This document shows, in pieces, positions 1-5,561 of a stretch of DNA of 5,581 bases. A program made the translations under genes and the position numbers. The notes under the pieces were generated by a model. The model ran no database searches. It saw only the letters and a list, made by a program, of their open reading frames with translations, and was not told the DNA's origin. Location of the stretch: positions 1-5,581 of the forward strand of contig DQGF01000116.1 of assembly GCA_003525045.1 (NCBI GenBank), given 5' to 3'. Each line of letters begins with the position of its first letter. Position 1 is the first letter of the stretch. This DNA is from Pseudomonas sp. GTDB taxonomy: Bacteria; Pseudomonadota; Gammaproteobacteria; Pseudomonadales; Pseudomonadaceae.

Positions 1-9
1 TTGATGACG

Positions 10-37
10 CCTTCGCGGGCAAGCCTCGCTCCTACAG
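10..37. repeat. REP element (single unit)
   Basis: The stretch beginning CCTTCGCGGGCAAGCCTCGC and ending CTCCTACAG matches the consensus of the common Pseudomonas extragenic palindromic repeat, read here in the orientation CTTCGCG...CTCC. It has the same form as the left arm of the inverted pair at 1689-1756 with a few substitutions. REP units sit almost only between genes, which is one reason to place the csdA start downstream of it although the reading frame stays open through it. Confidence 0.85.
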
Positions 38-65
38 GTCAGGCGTTCCACACGCCCATGTCACC

Positions 66-69
66 AGGG
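66..69 (+). promoter_or_regulatory. Shine-Dalgarno of csdA
   Basis: AGGG lies 9 bases before the ATG at 79 (12 before the next ATG at 82). It overlaps the region that would be coding if the ATG at 58 or the TTG at 1 were used, so it supports the start at 79. Confidence 0.55.
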
Positions 70-78
70 CCGAACACC

Positions 79-1284
79 ATGATGATTCCCTCTCCCTGGC
101 GCGCCGATTTTCCGGCCATCGCCGCATTGCAACGGCAAGACCAGACCTATCTGGACAACGCCGCCACCACGCAAAAACCTCAAGCCCTGCTGGATGCCCT
201 GGCGCATTACTACGCCAACGGCGCGGCCAACGTGCATCGGGCGCAACACTTGCCCGGTGCCCACGCCACCCAGGCGTTCGAAGACAGCCGCCGCAAAGTT
301 GCCCAATGGCTCAATGCCAGCGATTGCGGGCAGATCATCTTTACCCACGGCGCGACTTCCGCGTTGAACCTCCTGGCCTATGGCCTGGAACACCTGTTCA
401 ATCCGGGCGATGAAATTGTCATCAGCGCTCTGGAACATCACGCCAATCTGCTGCCCTGGCAGCAACTGGCCCACCGTCGCCAGCTGAAACTGGTGATCCT
501 GCCGCTGGATGGCGACGGTTTGATCGATCTTGAAATCGCCGCTCGACTGATCGGCCCGCGTACGCGCCTGCTGGCGGTCAGTCAACTGTCCAACGTGCTC
601 GGCGCATGGCAGCCATTGCCCGCATTGTTGGCGATGGCCCAGGCGCATGACGCGTTGACCGTGGTCGATGGCGCTCAAGGCGTGGTTCATGGTCGGCATG
701 ACGTGCAGGCTTTGGGTTGCGACTTTTATGTGTTTTCCAGCCATAAGCTCTATGGCCCCGAGGGCCTCGGTGTGCTGTTCGGGCGTGATAAAGCGCTGGA
801 GCAACTGCGCCACTGGCAGTTTGGCGGTGAAATGGTGATGGATGCCAATTATCACGACGCCCGCTTTCGTCCGGCGCCACTGGGTTTTGAAGCAGGTACG
901 CCGCCGATTGCCAGCGTGATCGGTCTGGGGGCGACCCTGGATTACCTTGCCGGGCTCGATCAGGAAACCGTGTCCGCCCACGAAGCGGCGCTGCATGACT
1001 ATTTGCTCAAGGGCCTTGAGGCGCGCAACGGCATCCATCTGCTGGGCAAACCGCAGTTGGCGCTGGTCAGTTTTGTTGTCGAGGGTGTGCATAACTCCGA
1101 TCTGGCGCATCTGCTGACCGAACAAGGGATCGCTGTACGCGCCGGCCATCATTGCGCCATCCCGTTGCTGAAAAGCTTCGAACTGGCCGGGGCGATTCGG
1201 GTGTCGTTGGCGCTGTACAACGATTCCGAAGATCTGGAGCGGTTCTTTGACGCGCTGGATCAGGCGCTGGAGTTGTTGCGATGA
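79..1284 (+). CDS. csdA: Cysteine desulfurase CsdA (type II, SufS/CsdA family)
   Basis: This is a PLP-dependent cytoplasmic enzyme that converts L-cysteine to L-alanine and leaves a persulfide on its own active-site cysteine, then passes the sulfur to a SufE-like acceptor. The 401-residue product has the usual family length. The N-terminal YLDNAATTQKP signature is present. The PLP-binding lysine is K223 in the FSSHKLYGP motif. PLP-contacting residues are seen as the EHHAN histidines (120/121) and D197/Q200 in VVDGAQG. The sulfur-carrying cysteine is C359 in RAGHHC, on the short loop typical of type II enzymes. The start at 79 is chosen because earlier starts (TTG 1, ATG 58) would place a REP repeat or the Shine-Dalgarno inside the gene. 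The stop overlaps csdE by four bases, indicating translational coupling. The CsdA name rather than SufS rests on the csdE and tcdA neighbours and the absence of sufBCD here. Confidence 0.93.
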   Translation: MMIPSPWRADFPAIAALQRQDQTYLDNAATTQKPQALLDALAHYYANGAANVHRAQHLPGAHATQAFEDSRRKVAQWLNASDCGQIIFTHGATSALNLLAYGLEHLFNPGDEIVISALEHHANLLPWQQLAHRRQLKLVILPLDGDGLIDLEIAARLIGPRTRLLAVSQLSNVLGAWQPLPALLAMAQAHDALTVVDGAQGVVHGRHDVQALGCDFYVFSSHKLYGPEGLGVLFGRDKALEQLRHWQFGGEMVMDANYHDARFRPAPLGFEAGTPPIASVIGLGATLDYLAGLDQETVSAHEAALHDYLLKGLEARNGIHLLGKPQLALVSFVVEGVHNSDLAHLLTEQGIAVRAGHHCAIPLLKSFELAGAIRVSLALYNDSEDLERFFDALDQALELLR

Positions 1285-1685
1285 GCTTCCCCGCCGATGC
1301 GGTTACTGCGCTCCAAACCTTTCAGGCTGCCACTGGCTGGGAACAACGCGCGCGGCTGCTGATGCAGTGGGGCGATCGTCTGCCCGCATTGAGCGATGTG
1401 GATAAAGTCGAAGCCAACCGGGTGCATGGCTGTGAAAGTCAGGTGTGGTTGGTGGGTGCGTTGCAGGATGGGCACTGGCAGTTCGCCGCGGGCAGCGATG
1501 CGCGATTGATTCGCGGGTTGGTGGCGTTGTTGCTGGCGCGGGTCAATGGGTTGTCTGCTGCCGAGTTGCAACAGGTGGATTTGCCGGAGTGGTTCAATCA
1601 GCTAGGTCTGTCGCGACAGCTCTCGCCTTCGCGCAGTAATGGCCTCAATGCCGTGTTACAGCGAATGAATGAGTTGGCCAGTTAA
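1281..1685 (+). CDS. csdE: Sulfur acceptor protein CsdE (SufE family)
   Basis: This small cytoplasmic protein accepts persulfide sulfur from CsdA, stimulates the desulfurase and hands the sulfur on. At 134 residues it is close to SufE/CsdE length. The diagnostic segment NRVHGCESQVW carries the acceptor cysteine C51 at the position known for E. coli SufE. The following SDARLIRGLVALLL stretch (about 72-85) and the C-terminal GLSRQLSPSRSNGL block are also family hallmarks. The ATG overlaps the csdA stop as ATGA and is preceded by GGAG (1269-1272) at 8 bases, so the two subunits should be made together from one mRNA. No promoter of its own is visible. CsdE rather than SufE is inferred from the pairing with csdA and from tcdA next door; sequence alone does not separate the two well. 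Confidence 0.92.
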   Translation: MSFPADAVTALQTFQAATGWEQRARLLMQWGDRLPALSDVDKVEANRVHGCESQVWLVGALQDGHWQFAAGSDARLIRGLVALLLARVNGLSAAELQQVDLPEWFNQLGLSRQLSPSRSNGLNAVLQRMNELAS

Positions 1686-1688
1686 CCG

Positions 1689-1756
1689 CCTTCGCGAGCA
1701 GGCTCGCTCCCACATTGAAATGAGTTCCCCTGTGGGAGCGTGCCTGCTCGCGAAGG
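1689..1756. repeat. Inverted REP pair (REPIN) between convergent genes
   Basis: Two REP units face each other: 1689-1714 and 1731-1756 pair at 25 of 26 positions (single mismatch T1704/T1741) around a 16-base spacer. The left unit also contains its own perfect small palindrome, GCGAGC-AG-GCTCGC (1694-1707); the mismatch base at 1741 spoils the equivalent palindrome in the right unit. The element occupies 68 of the 89 bases between the csdE and tcdA stops. There is no T-run on either side, so it is not a canonical intrinsic terminator. As RNA it would form a very stable hairpin at the 3' end of both convergent transcripts, and it may protect them from exonucleases or block read-through. REPINs are known to be mobilised by RAYT transposases encoded elsewhere; none is present here. 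Confidence 0.92.
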
Positions 1757-1774
1757 GTCCATCCGCTGCACCGA

Positions 1775-2587
1775 TCAAGCCTGAGGCTTTACGCGATCCG
1801 CCGGCCGCCGCACCCCAGCCACAATCTTATCCACAGCCTTGGTCGCCGCGACCATGCCGAACGTCGCCGTCACCATCATCACCGCGCCAAACCCGCCAGC
1901 GCAGTCAAGCTTCACACCCTCCCCAACAAAACTCTTCTGCAAGCAAATGCTGCCATCCGGCTTCGGGTAGCGCAGCTGTTCGGTGGAGAACACGCACGGC
2001 ACGCTGTAATGACGGGTCACGGTGCGTGAGAAGTTGTAATCGCGGCGCAGGGTCGAGCGTACTTTCGACGCCAACGGATCGTTGAAAGTGCGGTTCAAGT
2101 CGCACACCTGGATCAGCGTCGGGTCGATCTGCCCGCCCGCCCCGCCAGTGGTGATGATCTGGATCTTGCGCCGTTTGCACCAGGCGATCAGCGCCGCCTT
2201 GGCGTTGACGCTATCGATGCAGTCGATCACGCAGTCGATGTCCGGCGTGATGTACTCGGCCATGGTCTCGCGGGTGACGAAGTCCGCCACTGCGTGCACC
2301 GTGCAGTCCGGGTTGATCCCGCGCAGGCGCTCGGCCATCACTTCGACCTTGGGCTTGCCGACGGTGCTGTCCAGCGCGTGCAACTGACGATTGGCGTTGC
2401 TGACACAGACATCGTCCAGGTCGAACAGCGAAATCTCGCCCACGCCACACCGGGCAATGGCTTCCGCCGCCCAGGAGCCGACGCCGCCGACACCGACGAT
2501 CGCCACATGGGCTGCGCGCAAGCGCTCCAGGCCTTCGATGCCATATAGCCGGGCGATGCCAGCAAACCGTGGATCTTCTGTACTCAT
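1775..2587 (-). CDS. tcdA: tRNA threonylcarbamoyladenosine dehydratase TcdA (CsdL)
   Basis: This E1-like (ThiF/MoeB superfamily) enzyme uses ATP to dehydrate and cyclise t6A37 to ct6A37 in tRNAs decoding ANN codons. The 270-residue product matches the family length. Visible features are the ATP-binding glycine loop GVGGVGSW (about 32-39), the acidic DLDDV segment (56-60), NANRQ (64-68, adenylation arginine), the DCIDS strand (122-126), TTGGAGGQIDPT (146-157), CVFSTEQ (198-204) and a conserved LDCAGGFGA block (227-235). A hydrophobic helix (about 236-249) probably mediates the membrane or surface association reported for homologues. The start at 2587 is preferred over the ATG at 2593 because the GGGG Shine-Dalgarno is 8 bases away from the former but only 2 from the latter. 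The gene is convergent with csdAE, as in E. coli, where CsdE/CsdA interact with this protein. The C-terminal tail (RRPADRVKPQA) is basic and probably flexible. Confidence 0.93.
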   Translation of the reverse strand: MSTEDPRFAGIARLYGIEGLERLRAAHVAIVGVGGVGSWAAEAIARCGVGEISLFDLDDVCVSNANRQLHALDSTVGKPKVEVMAERLRGINPDCTVHAVADFVTRETMAEYITPDIDCVIDCIDSVNAKAALIAWCKRRKIQIITTGGAGGQIDPTLIQVCDLNRTFNDPLASKVRSTLRRDYNFSRTVTRHYSVPCVFSTEQLRYPKPDGSICLQKSFVGEGVKLDCAGGFGAVMMVTATFGMVAATKAVDKIVAGVRRPADRVKPQA

Positions 2588-2595
2588 GACCATTA

Positions 2596-2599
2596 CCCC
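2596..2599 (-). promoter_or_regulatory. Shine-Dalgarno of tcdA
   Basis: On the minus strand the sequence reads TGGGGTAATGGTCATG. The GGGG is well spaced (8 bases) for the second ATG (2587) and badly spaced for the first, which decides the start. Confidence 0.65.
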
Positions 2600-2613
2600 A
2601 AAAACCGGCGCGC

Positions 2614-2619
2614 ATTATA
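2614..2619 (-). promoter_or_regulatory. -10 box of the tcdA promoter
   Basis: The minus strand reads CCCTATAATGCGCGCC, containing a perfect TATAAT. Transcription would start near 2607 and give a leader of about 20 bases, which fits the Shine-Dalgarno position. No good -35 hexamer is found 16-18 bases upstream; the nearest TTGGCC is 11 bases away, too close. The promoter may therefore rely on the strong -10 or on an activator. Confidence 0.65.
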
Positions 2620-2661
2620 GGGCCGTCGGCGGCCAAGAGCATCTTTGGGCTATGAACGGCG

Positions 2662-2697
2662 TCTTGGTTTCTTCAATCAGGCTACACAGAACCAAGA
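2662..2697. repeat. Interrupted inverted repeat in the divergent spacer
   Basis: TCTTGGTT (2662-2669) and AACCAAGA (2690-2697) are perfect inverted copies of 8 bases separated by 20 bases. The spacing is close to two helical turns, so a dimeric regulator could bind, but an 8-base repeat can also occur by chance. It lies between the tcdA promoter and the leader of the glucan synthase gene. Confidence 0.3.
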
Positions 2698-2721
2698 ATT
2701 AACCTACGAAGGCCAACGAAA

Positions 2722-2748
2722 GAACTTAAGTCGAGTTAGATTGCCAAA
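2722..2748 (+). promoter_or_regulatory. Possible AlgU (sigma-22/RpoE-like) promoter
   Basis: A perfect GAACTT (2722-2727), the -35 consensus of AlgU/RpoE promoters, is followed after 16 bases by CCAAA (2744-2748), a weak match to the TCTGA/TCAAA type -10. No convincing sigma-70 promoter was found for the downstream gene in this spacer. The -35 match is exact but the -10 is poor, so this is a candidate only. Confidence 0.3.
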
Positions 2749-2752
2749 TGTA

Positions 2753-2790
2753 GGGCATTTCCCTGCCAGCTATACGCTCAGGGAATGCCC
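2753..2790 (+). promoter_or_regulatory. Bulged 12-bp dyad in the leader of the glucan synthase gene
   Basis: GGGCATTTCCCTG (2753-2765) pairs with CAGGGAATGCCC (2779-2790) over 12 base pairs with one bulged T, around a 13-base loop (CCAGCTATACGCT). It is the strongest secondary structure in this spacer and lies 73 bases before the start codon. No T-run follows, so it is not an intrinsic terminator. It could be an mRNA 5' stem-loop or a DNA operator; the loop holds a -10-like TATACG. Confidence 0.55.
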
Positions 2791-2833
2791 GGTGTAGGAT
2801 GCGCGCCCTTTGGCAACCGCCGACCGGTCCTTC

Positions 2834-2852
2834 GTTCCACAGCCTTTGGAAC
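2834..2852 (+). promoter_or_regulatory. Small hairpin covering the ribosome binding site
   Basis: GTTCCA (2834-2839) and TGGAAC (2847-2852) form a perfect 6-bp stem with a 7-base loop. The 3' arm contains GGAA (2848-2851), the only Shine-Dalgarno-like sequence before the ATG at 2864, at a long spacing of 12 bases. Folding would hide it and lower translation. Confidence 0.4.
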
Positions 2853-2863
2853 CTGAAATAGCT

Positions 2864-5455
2864 ATGTCATCGCGTAAATTTGGACTCAACCTGGTGGTGG
2901 TGCTCGCCATCGCTGCCTTGTTTACCGGCTTCTGGGCGCTGATCAATCGCCCGGTCACCGCCCCCAACTGGCCAGAACAGATCTCCGGCTTTTCGTACTC
3001 GCCGTTCCAGCAAGGGCAGTACCCGCAGAAAGAGCAGTATCCGACCGACGATGAAATGCGTCGCGATCTGGAGATCATGAGCAAGCTGACGGACAACATC
3101 CGTACTTACTCGGTCGATGGCACCCTGGAAAACATCCCCAAACTGGCGGAAGAATTCGGCCTGCGGGTGACCCTCGGCATCTGGATCAGCCCGGACGAGG
3201 AGCGCAACGAGCGCGAGATCACCCGTGCCATCGAGATCGCCAACAGTTCGCGTAGCGTGGTTCGCGTTGTTGTCGGTAACGAGGCGATCTTCCGTAAGGA
3301 AATTACCGCCCCGGAACTCAGCATTATTCTCGATCGCGTCCGCGCGGCGGTGAAAGTGCCGGTGACCACCTCCGAGCAATGGCACGTCTGGGAAGAAAAC
3401 CCGAGCCTGGCCAAGCACGTCGACCTGATCGCCGCGCACGTCCTGCCGTACTGGGAACACGTTCCGATGGAGCAAGCCGGTCAGTTCGTACTCGACCGTG
3501 CCCGCGACCTGAAAAAAATGTTCCCGAAAAAACCGCTGCTGCTGTCGGAGGTTGGCTGGCCTAGCAACGGTCGCATGCGCGGTGGCGCCGACGCGTCACC
3601 AGCGGACCAGGCAATTTACCTGCGCACGCTGGTCAACAAGCTCAACCGCCAGGGTTTCAACTACTTCGTGATCGAAGCGTTTGACCAACCATGGAAGGCC
3701 AGCGATGAAGGTTCGGTGGGTGCCTATTGGGGGGTGTTCAACGCCGCACGTCAGCAGAAATTCAACTTTGACGGCCCGGTCGTCGCTATCCCGCAATGGC
3801 GCGTGCTGGCGGTCGGTTCGGTGGTGTTGGCCCTGCTGTCGCTGACCTTGTTGATGATCGACGGCTCGGCCCTGCGTCAACGCGGCCGTACTTTCCTGAC
3901 CTTCATCGCATTCCTCTGCGGTTCGGTGCTGGTGTGGATCGGTTACGACTACAGCCTGCAATACAGCACCTGGTTCAGCCTGACGGTGGGCTTCCTGCTC
4001 GCCCTCGGCGCGCTCGGGGTGTTTATTGTGCTGCTGACCGAGGCCCACGAACTGGCCGAAGCGGTCTGGACCCACAAGCGTCGGCGCGAATTCCTGCCGG
4101 TGGTGGGCGATTCGGACTACCGACCGAAAGTCTCGATTCACGTCCCTTGCTACAACGAGCCGCCGGAGATGGTCAAACAGACCCTCAATGCCTTGGCCAA
4201 CCTCGACTATCCGGACTTTGAGGTCCTGATCATCGACAACAACACCAAGGACCCGGCGGTCTGGGAACCTGTGCGCGACTATTGCGCAACCCTCGGTCCG
4301 CGCTTCAAGTTCTTCCACGTTGCACCCTTGGCCGGTTTCAAGGGCGGCGCGCTGAATTACCTGATTCCGCACACCGCCAAGGATGCCGAAGTGATTGCGG
4401 TGATCGACTCGGACTACTGCGTCGATCCGAACTGGCTGAAGCACATGGTCCCGCATTTCGCCGATCCGAAAATCGCTGTGGTGCAGTCGCCACAGGATTA
4501 TCGCGATCAGAACGAAAGCACCTTCAAGAAGCTCTGCTACGCGGAATACAAGGGCTTCTTCCACATCGGCATGGTCACCCGCAACGACCGCGACGCGATC
4601 ATCCAGCACGGAACCATGACCATGACCCGGCGCTCGGTGCTCGAGGAGCTCGGCTGGGCCGACTGGTGCATCTGTGAAGACGCCGAGCTGGGACTGCGCG
4701 TGTTCGAGAAAGGCCTGTCGGCCGCGTACTACCACACCAGCTACGGCAAAGGCCTGATGCCCGATACCTTTATCGACTTCAAGAAGCAGCGTTTCCGCTG
4801 GGCTTATGGCGCGATTCAGATCATCAAGCGGCACACCGCCAGCCTGTTGCGCGGCAAGGGCACCGAGCTGACCCGTGGCCAGCGTTACCACTTCCTCGCG
4901 GGCTGGTTGCCGTGGGTCGCGGACGGCATGAACATTTTCTTCACCGTCGGCGCGCTGTTGTGGTCGGCGGCGATGATCATCGTGCCGCAGCGGGTCGATC
5001 CGCCGTTGCTGATTTTCGCGATCCCGCCACTGGCGCTGTTCGTGTTCAAGGTCGGCAAGATCATCTTCCTCTACCGTCGCGCGGTCGGGGTCAATCTCAA
5101 GGACGCGTTCTGCGCGGCATTGGCCGGGCTGGCGTTGTCGCACACCATCGCCAAGGCGGTGTTGTACGGTTTCTTCACCAGCAGCATTCCGTTCTTCCGC
5201 ACACCGAAAAACGCCGATAACCACGGCTTCTGGGTGGCCATCTCGGAGGCGCGGGAAGAGGTGTTCATCATGCTGCTGCTGTGGGGCGCGGCGCTGGGGA
5301 TCTTCCTGGTGAACGGTATGCCGAGCAACGACATGCGCTTTTGGGTGACCATGTTGCTGGTGCAGTCGCTGCCGTACCTGGCGGCACTGATCATGGCGTT
5401 CTTGTCTTCGCTGCCGAAACCTTCGGCCGAAGTCGAGCCGGTACCAGCGGTCTAA
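2864..5455 (+). CDS. NdvB/NdvC-like membrane beta-glucan synthase: GH17 domain fused to family-2 glycosyltransferase
   Basis: This 863-residue inner-membrane protein probably makes and remodels beta-(1,3)-type glucan. After an N-terminal membrane segment (about 7-24) comes a GH17 domain (about 40-305), with VGNE giving acid/base E140, LSEVGWPS giving nucleophile E229, and the IEAFDQPWK motif (270-278). Two or three membrane helices follow (about 313-332, 343-361, 371-391). A GT2 domain then spans about 420-650, with HVPCYNEP (426-433), IDNNT (457-461), GFKGGALN (491-498), metal-binding DSD (515-517), QSPQD (541-545), catalytic ED (605-606) and QRFRW (642-646, Q-x-x-R-W). Several C-terminal helices run from about 676 to 850. 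Isolated GH17 domains of such proteins are known to act as beta-glucan transferases. An in-frame TTG at 2810 would add 18 residues; ATG 2864 is preferred because the next residues, MSSRKFGLN, lead directly into the membrane anchor. The architecture resembles the Pseudomonas aeruginosa biofilm-tolerance protein NdvB, but orthology is unproven, so no symbol is given. The gene appears monocistronic. Confidence 0.9.
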   Translation: MSSRKFGLNLVVVLAIAALFTGFWALINRPVTAPNWPEQISGFSYSPFQQGQYPQKEQYPTDDEMRRDLEIMSKLTDNIRTYSVDGTLENIPKLAEEFGLRVTLGIWISPDEERNEREITRAIEIANSSRSVVRVVVGNEAIFRKEITAPELSIILDRVRAAVKVPVTTSEQWHVWEENPSLAKHVDLIAAHVLPYWEHVPMEQAGQFVLDRARDLKKMFPKKPLLLSEVGWPSNGRMRGGADASPADQAIYLRTLVNKLNRQGFNYFVIEAFDQPWKASDEGSVGAYWGVFNAARQQKFNFDGPVVAIPQWRVLAVGSVVLALLSLTLLMIDGSALRQRGRTFLTFIAFLCGSVLVWIGYDYSLQYSTWFSLTVGFLLALGALGVFIVLLTEAHELAEAVWTHKRRREFLPVVGDSDYRPKVSIHVPCYNEPPEMVKQTLNALANLDYPDFEVLIIDNNTKDPAVWEPVRDYCATLGPRFKFFHVAPLAGFKGGALNYLIPHTAKDAEVIAVIDSDYCVDPNWLKHMVPHFADPKIAVVQSPQDYRDQNESTFKKLCYAEYKGFFHIGMVTRNDRDAIIQHGTMTMTRRSVLEELGWADWCICEDAELGLRVFEKGLSAAYYHTSYGKGLMPDTFIDFKKQRFRWAYGAIQIIKRHTASLLRGKGTELTRGQRYHFLAGWLPWVADGMNIFFTVGALLWSAAMIIVPQRVDPPLLIFAIPPLALFVFKVGKIIFLYRRAVGVNLKDAFCAALAGLALSHTIAKAVLYGFFTSSIPFFRTPKNADNHGFWVAISEAREEVFIMLLLWGAALGIFLVNGMPSNDMRFWVTMLLVQSLPYLAALIMAFLSSLPKPSAEVEPVPAV

Positions 5456-5472
5456 ATCGCTGCGGATGCACT

Positions 5473-5498
5473 AAACGGCGGCCAATGGCCGCCGTTTT
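5473..5498 (+). terminator. Rho-independent terminator of the glucan synthase gene
   Basis: AAACGGCGGCC (5473-5483) and GGCCGCCGTTT (5487-5497) are perfect 11-base inverted copies with a 3-base AAT loop. The GC-rich stem CGGCGGCC/GGCCGCCG is followed by TTTT. It starts 17 bases after the TAA stop. The A-run on the 5' side would make it work, more weakly, in the other direction too. Confidence 0.93.
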
Positions 5499-5561
5499 GC
5501 TTTAAGATAACCGCCATTTTGCAGGCCTTGGCGGGACTCGGTTTAACGGCCGAACTCAATA

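Noticed and set aside
61..1152. Minus-strand open frame of 363 codons opposite csdA
   Set aside because: It is antisense to a clearly conserved gene, has no recognisable domain, and its composition is typical of a high-GC shadow frame.
1689..1756. REPIN as a classical intrinsic terminator
   Set aside because: The hairpin is strong, but no T-run follows on either strand (GTCCATCC on one side, GGTTAACTGG on the other).
1669..2085. Plus-strand frame of 138 codons running from the end of csdE through the REPIN into tcdA
   Set aside because: It includes the repeat, is antisense to tcdA, and its Pro/Ser/Arg-rich product shows no domain.
2621..2634. Small palindrome GGCCG-TCGG-CGGCC next to the tcdA -10 box
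   Set aside because: It is only 5 base pairs in GC-rich sequence and easily arises by chance; there is no support for an operator.
2391..2702. Plus-strand frame covering the tcdA 5' end and part of the spacer
   Set aside because: Most of it is antisense to tcdA and its promoter, and the product has no recognisable features.
2741..2776. Sigma-70 promoter from TTGCCA (2741-2746) and TATACG (2771-2776)
   Set aside because: The spacing is 24 bases, far from the usual 16-18, and the -10 matches only four of six positions.
2796..2801. RsmA/CsrA binding site at AGGATG in the leader
   Set aside because: Only the AGGAUG core fits; the other consensus positions mostly do not, and it is not in a hairpin loop. 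A single GGA is too common to call.
3596..5224. Long minus-strand open frame of 542 codons opposite the glucan synthase gene
   Set aside because: It lies wholly antisense to a well-supported gene with intact catalytic motifs. Its product is low in recognisable motifs and rich in R, Q, V, H and E, as expected from the complement of GC-rich codons.
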